This document shows positions 55,123 to 64,000 of a stretch of 64,000 nt of DNA, piece after piece. Numbering within the stretch: position 1 is the stretch's first letter; each line of letters begins with the position of its first letter. The notes beneath the pieces were generated by a model, which made no database searches, was not told the DNA's origin, and worked only from the letters and a program-made list of their open reading frames with translations. The DNA is from Labia minor. Taxonomy: Eukaryota > Arthropoda > Insecta > Dermaptera > Spongiphoridae. The DNA lies in the NCBI GenBank assembly GCA_963082975.1, contig OY720344.1, positions 16,913,580 to 16,977,579 of the forward strand, in the 5' to 3' direction. A program made the position numbers and the translations under genes.

Positions 55123-55731
55123 CTTGATCAAATAATATTCAATTTATAATGTAAAATGACCAAATGAAATAGTACAAGTGACCTCTTCTTCACCACGTGG
55201 GAAAGTGAATGAGTTGCACCTCAGCTTCCTGTGAAAAGGACGACCTCTACGACGCACTAGGGTGCGTTCCATTCACAGCCTGACGCCATCATTCACTTCC
55301 GGCTTTAAAAAAGAATTTAATATTTTTTTAAAGAAAAATTAGATTATTTAAATTAAAACTAACTTAAAAATATTAATTTATTATTATTTTATTATACTAT
55401 TTTGAAGTTAAATTGAATTTATTTTTAATATTTATTTTTCAAGTTTTCGATCGATATAATGTAATGATTATTCACTTAAATAACAAAAATCGCTTCCATT
55501 TAGAATTGATTTTCTCTTTAAATTTAGTTAATAAAAAATAAATTTATCACTAATTATTTTCAAATTAAATTAGTCTATTTATTTCTTTAAATTGATTATA
55601 GTTATATCAACTAAAGTGGTATATCTTCTTTTTTAAAGCGTGTATTTCTTTGGTGTAAGTAATTAAAGGATTTGCATCTCTCAAAAATTTTGACTGATTT
55701 TTTCCTATAATCTAAATTAAAATCTTTATAA
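55123..55731. promoter_or_regulatory. Shared divergent promoter region CNBP/TCERG1
   Basis: 609 bases between the two start codons. The CNBP-proximal part (55180-55315) is GC-richer. It holds an E-box CACGTG (55194-55199), a CRE-like TGACGCCA (55281-55288) and an ETS-like CACTTCCGG (55294-55302). The TCERG1 side is A/T-rich with ATCGATA-like sequence near 55449-55457 (DREF-type). These are motif matches only. Confidence 0.5.
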
Positions 55732-58700
55732 ATGGATCACGATCCAGATTTAATGCCGTCACCTGACGAGCATTATGAAGAAAGAGAAGATGAAACTCAT
55801 CAAGAACAAGATGATGAAGAATATCGTCATATGTTAGGTAATCGAGGAGGCCGAGGAGGTTTTAGGTAAATAAATATTTTTTTTTTGTTTTAATATTATT
55901 TATTGTATAACTATCACAAACAAAATAAATATATGAAATCAAATCTAATTATTTATTAGTATTAATTAAAAATCGGTTTTAACTTTTATTATAATTTTGA
56001 CAAGAAATATAAAAATATAGAAATATCTTTTAGAAATCGAGCAGAATTTGGACCTCCTAGAGGTATGCCTCCAGGACATGGTCCACCTCGATTTAGAGGT
56101 AGAGGTTTTGGTATGAGAGGTCCACCCGGTTATCGAGGACCACCACCTCCACATTTTGGTGGACCTCCCGGTCCTCGGGGTCCAAGGTATAGAGGACCTC
56201 CGCCTTTCGACCCAAATTGGGGTCCTATGCCTCCAGGAATGCATCCTCACCACATGATGGGACCCCCTCAAGGAATGGTATGATATTAAATTAATTAATA
56301 TATAAATAAAAATATATATACAATTTCAAATTTTGCTCAATATTTTCAATCATTTAAAAATTTAACTTTAATATTTTTCTTAAAACTAAAATGGAACTAT
56401 TAATCTAAAACATTTTTAAATAAATTGACTTCTAAATATTTTTATATTTTTTTAATATCATAATAATTAAATTATTAAAAATAATTAAACTTTTATTGCT
56501 AATTAATATATAGATATATTATAATTTTTTATAAAATATTCATATATATATATTATTTAATTTTATTTTTATTAAATAAATAATAATAAAATTAATTTTA
56601 ACATCAAAATGTCAAATAAGTGTTAATTTTGAATTAAATCTAATCAAAATATTTATTTTTGGAATAGGATAAGAATTATATTATAAATTAATTAGAATAT
56701 TAAATATAAATAAATTATATATAATTAATAATTTTATAAAATTTCTGTAGCCTCCACATATGATGGGTCCAATGGGGATGCCTTCGGGACCTTATGGGCC
56801 ACCAATGGGTCCTCCTAATCAACAACAACAAAGCCCTAATGGTAATGCACCTGGTGGTGTAGGGGGTCCCGGGTCTAGTGGAAATGGGCCTGGTGGACCA
56901 GTAGGAAGTTCGGGTCCAGGTGGAGGAAATAACGGATCAGGACCGTCTCCTGGAAATGTCAATGCATCTGGAGGGCCTGGACAAAATTCACAAGGACAAG
57001 CTGGAGCAGGAGGGCCTGGCGGAGCTGGAGGTCCTGGCAATGGAGGTGGTCCTAATGGCCCCTCAGGGACATCCTCAAATGGACCTCCTAATATGGTATA
57101 AGATATATAAATAATAAATAAATATTTTTTGGAAATTTTCAAATTTCTTTATTAAAAAAAGTTTTATGATTTAAAAATAACATTTTTTCAATGGTATTTT
57201 TAGGGTCCTGGTGGAGGTGGCCCTGGAAATGCAATGGATCTTACTGGAGATATCTGGGTAGAAACAAGAACAGGAGAAGGAAAATCTTATTTTTATAATG
57301 CTAGAACTAGAGATACTACGTGGACAAAACCAGAAGGACCAAATGTCAAAATTATTACTCAGGAACAAGTAAGTTTATTTTTTATATATTATTTATAAAT
57401 TTATAAATTTATTTTGAGAAATCATTATATATATATATAAATATTTGAAAATTTTCATTATTGTATTATTAATCATAAAATTATTCTAAGTAATATTTCT
57501 TCTCAGGTTGAAGTAATGGCACAAGCTGCTGGGGTAAATCAAGGAAATGGTATTCAACAACAACCACCTGATATTTTAGGGGCTCAAGGTGAGATTTTTG
57601 TTTTTACTTGATTAAAATAAATATTTTATTTATAATGTATAATATTCCTAGAAAGCATGGTCATTAAATTATTGTAAGGGGTTTCAAGTTCAATTTTTGT
57701 TATATTCATTTCTATGAAAACTCAAATGATGAAGTAGGATCCGGTAGTGAAATGAAGTCGATTAACTTAGATTTTACAATTGAATACTATTTTAGTTGGA
57801 CATGGAGCACCAGCAGGAATGCCAGGCCCTCCTGGAATGATGCAGGGCCCTCCCCCAGGAATGCCTCCGCCACAATTTGGAGGTCCACCTCCACCACATT
57901 TTGCTCCAGGAGGTCCTCCACCGCCTTTTGGATTACCACCTCCTGGATTTCAAGGTGGATATCCTCCACCTTTTGCAGCTCCACCTGGGCATTGGGGAGC
58001 TATGCCTGGCCAACCACCTCCTACTATATCAGCTCCACCTACTGGAGATGACGATTCACGAATTGATCCTGAATTAATAGCTCGAGCTTCTGAATGGACT
58101 GAACATAAAGCACCCGATGGGCGAAGTTACTTTTACAATGCTAAAGCAGGTGAAAGTGTATGGGAAAAACCACAGCCTTTACGAGATTTAGAAAGTAATT
58201 ATTTCTTTATTTTTATATTTAATAATTTAAGTATATCACTAGAGAGTTTAAGTTTGTCGTGAATCTGAAATAATACGTAATACGTCTTTGTAAGGTCAAC
58301 CCTACTGCACATAATCCCGTATATTATTGTCGAATGGTCGATTGTCGTAAAACTTTAATTTGGCACTGTTGTCGTGTGACCAATTTCCCTTTAGTTTCTT
58401 ACTTTATTTTGACAGTGATCAAAGAACTGAATATTTTAAGGATATGTTGTTAGTAACCACTGACATTCACTTCACGTCTTTTATACACATCTTACTTAAA
58501 CTCAAAAATAAAGTGATACGACAATTTGAAATAAATTTAAAATTAAAGTATCACGACAATTAACTATACGACTTACTTAAACTCTCTATTAAGATTTTTC
58601 AAATCTATTAAGGTTTTATTAAGGATATATTCTTCAGAGACGCTCCTATGCGCTTGTGAACATATTCTATTCATTCTATTGATAATAAGAAATTTCCGAT

Positions 58701-61700
58701 ATTTGAACGCATGCATAAACTCTAAATGACAAATATAAATACAATAAATTGACTATAATTTTAAAATATTTCTTTTAGCTGCTCGACTGGCCGCAGCACA
58801 AGGTGTTACATTAGTTCCTCCTGGTTCAAGTCCAGCCCAACTTTCAATCCCAGGAACAACATCTTCAGGTCTTGAAAACTCTGAGTTGGGACCCAATGAT
58901 GTTGATAAGAATCCAGCTGCTGCTGCTGCAGCTGCAGCTGCGGCTGTTGTAGCTGCTAAATTAAATGGCAACTCCGGTACGGAAGGTTCAGAAAATCTTG
59001 GGGGCATGAGTAAATCAAGTTCAGACGATATCAAAATGGAAACTGATGATGATGAAGCTAAAAAAAAACGAGATGAAGAAGATGATAAAGCAAAAGATAT
59101 TCAAAAAGTTCAGGATAAATCTCGTCCAGTTTCAAGTACCCCTGTACCAGGAACACCATGGTAAAAATCTTTATTAAATTAAATTTATAATTTTCTTATT
59201 TAGATGCACATTGAACATTTTCATATAATTTTAAATTATTATTGAATATTTTGTATTTCACTTTTATAGATTTATATATTTAATTTAGTTATATATATAA
59301 TAATTATATATTATATTTATATAGATACATTTTGTTTTGAGGTGTGTGGTTTGGACAGGAGATGGCCGTGTTTTTTTCTATAATCCTTCTACTCGAACAT
59401 CTGTTTGGGAGAGACCAGAAGATTTAGCTGGTCGTCAAGATGTCGATAAAATGGTATCAAGTCCTCCTGAAGTTGTTACTAATTCTAGTAATAACGTTCT
59501 TGCTACTAAAAAACGTTTAGAAGGAAGCGACGATGATTCAGATGCGACACCAGCTAAAAGAAAAAAGGAAGAAATTAAAGGTAATTTAATAAAATTTTCT
59601 ATTTTTAAAAGTATACATATTTGGATATAATTTATTATATTTCAATAGATGAAGGGAAAGAAAATTCAAAGCCAGATAAGAAGACCATCGATATAGGGAA
59701 GGAGGCTGCTATGGAGGCTGAAGTCAGGGCTGCGAGAGAACGTGCTGTAGTACCACTGGACATCCGAATAAAATCTTTTAAAGAGATGCTTGCTGAAAAA
59801 GAGGTTAAAAATATGAAAAATAATTTGTTATAAATCGTCAGATCTACTTTAATTGAATCTTAATTATTCATTGTTTAGTGTTATATAATTATATTAATAT
59901 ATTAATAATATATTAATTTATTTATATATAAATAATTTGGCTTGAAATATTTATTTTTTTATTCATGAAATTTTTTCTATATATACATAATAGTCTATTT
60001 GCTCAATCAATTTTAATAAATATATATATTTATATTTATTTTTTTGATTAGGTCTCAGCATTTAGTACATGGGAAAAAGAATTACACAAAATTGTATTTG
60101 ACCCTCGATATTTACTTCTTACTTCAAAGGAAAGAAAGCAGGTATTTGAAAAATATGTTAAAGAACGGGCAGAAGAAGAACGACGCGAGAAAAGAAACAA
60201 GATGCGAGAAAGAAAAGAAGAATTTCGACGTTTAATGGAAGAAGCTAATCTTCATGGAAAGTAAGTTGATTTTTCTTTTTTTATAAAAAAAATTTGAATT
60301 AATATATAATTTTAATTTAATTATAAATCTATCATGAAATCTATTACAAATTATAGGTCTTCATTTAGCGACTTTGCATTGAAACATGGTAAGGATGAAC
60401 GGTTTAAAAACATCGAAAAACTTCGTGAACGAGAAAGCCTCTTCAACGAATTTATTCTCGATGTTCGAAAACGAGAAAAAGAAGAAAAGCAGGCTAAACG
60501 TGAACAGGTAAATAAAATTAATAAAATGATATATCAAAAATAAATATTTTTAATAAAAATATATATATATACAAATTCGGGAAAAAATTGTACTTTTTAA
60601 AACTATAAAAATATATATATTAATGTATATATATATATATTTATATTTATGTTATAATGAAAAAAGTAATGAATATATTTTTATCTTAAAATTTTTTTTA
60701 TTGAAAAAAAAATATTTGCATCAACATTACTTTTTTCCAAAAGTAATAATCAAAAATATACAAATAAGAAGAAAATTAAATTTCATAAATAATTAATGCA
60801 TGTTTCGAAAGATTTTTTTCAAATGTATTTTGTATTTTTGTGTTGATTTCTTTGTCTAATAGCTTTTTTTACAGATTTGCTTAAAATTTAAATTTTTTTC
60901 AGCTAAAATTAAGTATCTACCTTTATTTATATTAAAATAATAATTATTATATATTTTTTATTACTATAATTTTTATAATTTCTCATTGATTCATTGAGAA
61001 TCATTAATTAATTTATTTTTACTTTTACAAATAGAATTTTTCTAAAATAAATTTCATTTTTCTTTGTAAATTTAAATAAATTTACTCAATAATATTTCTT
61101 CAATCAATTTTAAATGAAATGAGATTTTTTAATGAAATTAATTTCAATTACAAATTTCATAAATCACTCTTTAAAAATAGAATTTTAATACAAAATTGGC
61201 TGAGGCCTTGAATGACTTAATTGTTCATTAAAAAAACAAAGAAATCGAGCTGCTGTGCATTTACTATTTCACTCGTTTACTTTTCAACTTGTCGACTAAC
61301 TGAAATTGTTCACTCTTGTGGTTGGCTTTCAAGAAGTGGCCTCGCTGAAGCCCAGGGCCCCAGACCACTCGCATCCAAGCGGCCATCGATAACAAAGACA
61401 CCGCATGAACCAAGATGATTCGCCATTCCTAGCACGACGGTACTAATTTTGTCCATATACGGTACAGCAAATATTTTTCCAACTCCAAAAATTTCGATCA
61501 GCTCAAAATTAAAATTAAATTAAAAAATTTTCTTAAGATTATAATAAAAATTAGCATTTTTTTCAATTTTATAAATCAGAAACTTATTAAATATAACTAT
61601 TTATTATTTATATATTACTTACAAGAATTAATTATTTATATATAAATATATATTTTTTGACCAAAAAATGACTAACTTTATAAAGACTAGTTGACAAAAA

Positions 61701-62364
61701 ATATTTTTAATTGGACCGACCAAGAATAACATCAAGAAGATATTCTATATAATGGAAAAAACAAGGAAGATTTTTACATATTAACTTTTATAATATTTTG
61801 GGAAAAAAATTTAAAAATTAATTTTATTTGTACATTTTATTAAAATGAGTGTAAAAATCTTTTTTGAATTATTATCATGTTTCAAATATAAATTGTTCAT
61901 ATCATTTTATTAACTTCAAATATTTAATTTGCCTATAAAATTTTAATTACAAAGAATTGAATTTTTCAATTTTTAAGATAAATTTTTTTTATAATTTTGT
62001 TTTTTTTATATTATTATTTTTTTAATATAATTTTCATCTATCATGAATTTTTTCATATTCTAAAATTTAATAAATTAAACAAGAAAGTTTTCAAAAACTT
62101 TTCTCTGAGCCACAACTTAAAGAAATCAACCACAGCTTGAGAAGATAATCAACTTTTTTTCAGCTCTTTTATAATTTTCTTTTTTTCAGCATTTACCTAA
62201 AATAATAAAATTTGTAATATTAATATTTTTTTATATTTAAGATTTTATATCTATATCCATAACATATATATATATATATATATATATTATTTCTTTTTCA
62301 AAATTAAATTTATTTTATCAAATATGATTTGAAATATAATGATTATAATGGATCATTCTGATTC

Positions 62365-62406
<42 letters not shown>

Positions 62407-64000
62407 TAACTAGTATAATTAAAAATGAATTTAATTCTTAAATATCGAAAATATATTTTGTTTTGCTTTTTTGACTCTATTTATGTTGGCTTACCGTTGT
62501 TTCGTTTGGCTTCGGTTGGATGAATTTGCCAACTTACCGAAAGACATGCCCTATCTATAAATTAATAATTAATTCTCGTGACAGTAATTATAGAGCATCT
62601 GTTGAATGACAAAATAAATAAATATTTTCGAGTTATGAAATATTAGTTATAATTATATATTTATAGATATGGATATAAATAATTTAATTATAAAATTTTC
62701 AGGATAGAATCACATCTTTTCTAAATGTATTAATTATTTTGACGGGGGATATTTGCAGGTGAAACGTGACTTCATTTCCATGTTAAAAGAACATTCTGAA
62801 ATAGATCGTCACACTCGCTGGAGTGAGGTAAAGAAGAAATTAGATAATGACACTCGATATAAAGCAGTAGATTCAAGTACTCAAAGAGAAGATTGGTTCA
62901 GGGAGTATGTCAAACAATTAAAAGAGGAAAGGAAAAAAGAGAAAGAAAAGGATCGAGAACGCAGAAGTGATCGTTCAGAACGAGATAGAAATGACAAGGA
63001 AAAATCAACACCTTCAGGACACTCTGCTGATAAAGACAGACGTAAAGAAAAAAAGGATAAAGAACGTGATAAGGAAAGGGAAAAAGATCGTGAACGAGAA
63101 AAGGACAAAGACAAAGACAAAGAACGAGATAAAGACAAAGAAGAAAAAGAGAAGGTATTTTATATGTGTTCTAAAAAAAATTATTATCAGATGTAAGATT
63201 TTATTATTCATTTTTGTAAAAAAAAGAGATTATGTTTAATATACAAAAAAAAAATATGCAAGTTTAACAATTGTTAAAATTTTCTCATTTTCTTTTCTTA
63301 AATTTTAATTGATATAAAAAATGTTTTATTATTATGTGTAAATTTATTTTATTTTAATAAAATTATTTAATATAAATAAATTGTTCAATTTTCTATTTAA
63401 TATTTAAAAGTAAATTATAATATTTTATTAACATATTTATTAACTTTTATCATTTTTATTAATTAAAAAAATATTCAGTTAAAATAAAATATTTGGTTTA
63501 AATTTTTTTATTATTATATAAATTTATAAAAAAAATAAATATTTGGAGATATTTTAAAAATTGAATATCAAATAACTTAAGCTGTTTTTGCAAAATTAGG
63601 TGTAAAAGATGAAACCATTTTTTAAAAACGGAAATTTATACACGAAAGTGGGAAATATTTAAAAAAAATTAAAAATTGATTTTACAATCGGAAAATAATT
63701 CCATTCAAGACTATAGATAATTTTAATCTCGTAGAATGTATTATTAAAGTTTTTATTTTTGATAAGATATTAAAATATCAATTATTTATATAATTAATTT
63801 ATTTTAAACATTCTCAGGTTAAAGAAAAAATTTCAACTTCTGATGATGGTGAAATGTCACTTATTGTATCTACTGCAAATAGCAGTGGGCATGAAAGAGG
63901 GGAAAGTATTGGTGCTGAAGAAAGGAGTGCTTCAGCTGACGAAAGAGAAAAAGAACTAAAAGATAAGGAGAAACAAGCACGGGTTGAAGCAAGTTTACGT
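55732..64000 (+). CDS. TCERG1: Transcription elongation regulator 1 (TCERG1/CA150), 3' end outside window
   Basis: Nuclear factor coupling RNA polymerase II elongation to splicing: WW domains bind proline-rich splicing factors and FF domains bind the phosphorylated CTD. Exons: 55732-55865, 56034-56277, 56751-57095, 57204-57368, 57507-57588, 57796-58194, 58779-59160, 59342-59580, 59649-59803, 60052-60260, 60357-60507, 62759-63154, 63818-64000. Continuous frame, 1028 residues so far. After an acidic start come Pro/Gly/Arg-rich repeats. WW1 (about 257-285, [20 protein letters not shown]), WW2 (about 422-452) and WW3 (about 584-612, [20 protein letters not shown]) follow. FF1 begins near 700 ([20 protein letters not shown]), then FF2 near 770 and FF3 near 836. 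A long Lys/Arg/Glu linker leads to RVEASLR, just before FF4. Odd: an Ala run before WW3 and a 2.25-kb intron between FF2 and FF3. Confidence 0.96.
58240..58588. mobile_element. 349-bp MITE in TCERG1 intron
   Basis: TAGAGAGTTTAAGTTTGTCGT at the left and, reverse-complemented, TAGAGAGTTTAAGTAAGTCGT at the right form a 21-base inverted repeat with two mismatches. GTCGT/ACGAC recurs many times inside, resembling subterminal transposase-binding repeats. It is non-coding. The target duplication is unclear, possibly the TA within the repeat. The superfamily is unassigned. Confidence 0.75.
60508..62758. other. Large TCERG1 intron with a GC-richer island
   Basis: 2251 bases, far longer than the other introns. 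The island at 61200-61500 is much less AT-rich than its surroundings, but I could not read any known protein or terminal repeat in it. (TA)n occurs at 62262-62287 and an (AAT)n array at 62365-62407. Confidence 0.55.
62365..62407. repeat. (AAT)n microsatellite
   Basis: About 14 AAT units within the large TCERG1 intron. Confidence 0.92.
63155..63817. other. TCERG1 intron, no gene seen
   Basis: A/T-rich intron between the FF3/linker exon and the last visible exon. Confidence 0.7.

Noticed and set aside
56819-57142. 107-residue Pro/Gly-rich minus-strand frame
   Set aside because: Antisense of the Gly/Pro-rich TCERG1 exon 56751-57095.

Overview
The window is nuclear DNA of an AT-rich arthropod, most likely an insect. 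Intergenic and intron sequence is dominated by A/T homopolymers and (TA)n tracts. Genes have many short GT-AG introns. One gene encodes a Rebers-Riddiford (RR-1) cuticle protein, which is specific to arthropods. All exon boundaries below were read by eye from splice signals, reading-frame continuity and remembered family sequences; no search or alignment was run.

Layout, left to right. (1) 1091-12414, + strand: LIM-domain-binding protein LDB1/Chip, lacking only its 5' exon(s). Its large introns hold a decayed Tc1-like transposon with a second element nested inside it, a hAT-like element, an internally deleted mariner and LINE 3' fragments. (2) 12415-17958: gene-poor. (3) 17959-20439, -: intronless NOM1. 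(4) 21092-25591, +: mitochondrial HSP70 (mortalin/HSPA9), divergent from NOM1. Two of its introns carry what look like sister box C/D snoRNAs. (5) 25592-28925: gene-poor. (6) 28926-30922, -: LIN54, the DNA-binding MuvB/DREAM subunit, interrupted by one frame change in a CAA repeat. (7) 32539-34187, +: a four-exon gene I do not recognise, with a conserved-looking C-terminus. (8) 34185-39450: gene-poor. (9) 39451-42148, -: a seven-exon coiled-coil protein with repeated A-x(2)-Y/F-x(2)-W motifs (CCDC34/CCDC181/MAP9-like). (10) 45194-50869, +: the RR-1 cuticle protein gene, whose signal peptide is split by a 5-kb intron full of repeats. (11) 54679-55122, -: the CCHC zinc-knuckle protein CNBP. (12) 55732-64000, +: transcription elongation regulator TCERG1 (CA150), 13 exons, running off the right edge and divergent from CNBP.

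Most of the genes are housekeeping or regulatory: transcription (LDB1, LIN54, TCERG1), ribosome biogenesis (NOM1), mitochondrial protein folding (HSPA9) and nucleic-acid binding (CNBP). They do not form one pathway. Two divergent pairs (NOM1/HSPA9 and CNBP/TCERG1) are separated by only about 0.6 kb and probably share promoters. The transposable-element content is varied but mostly small and decayed: Tc1/mariner, hAT, MITEs, a foldback element, LINE tails and a pair of Helentron/DINE-1-like repeats. I saw no tRNA, rRNA or CRISPR array. The most interesting signals are the paired intronic snoRNA candidates in mortalin, the in-frame tandem splice donors in LDB1, the frame change in LIN54 and the repeat pair beside the cuticle gene.
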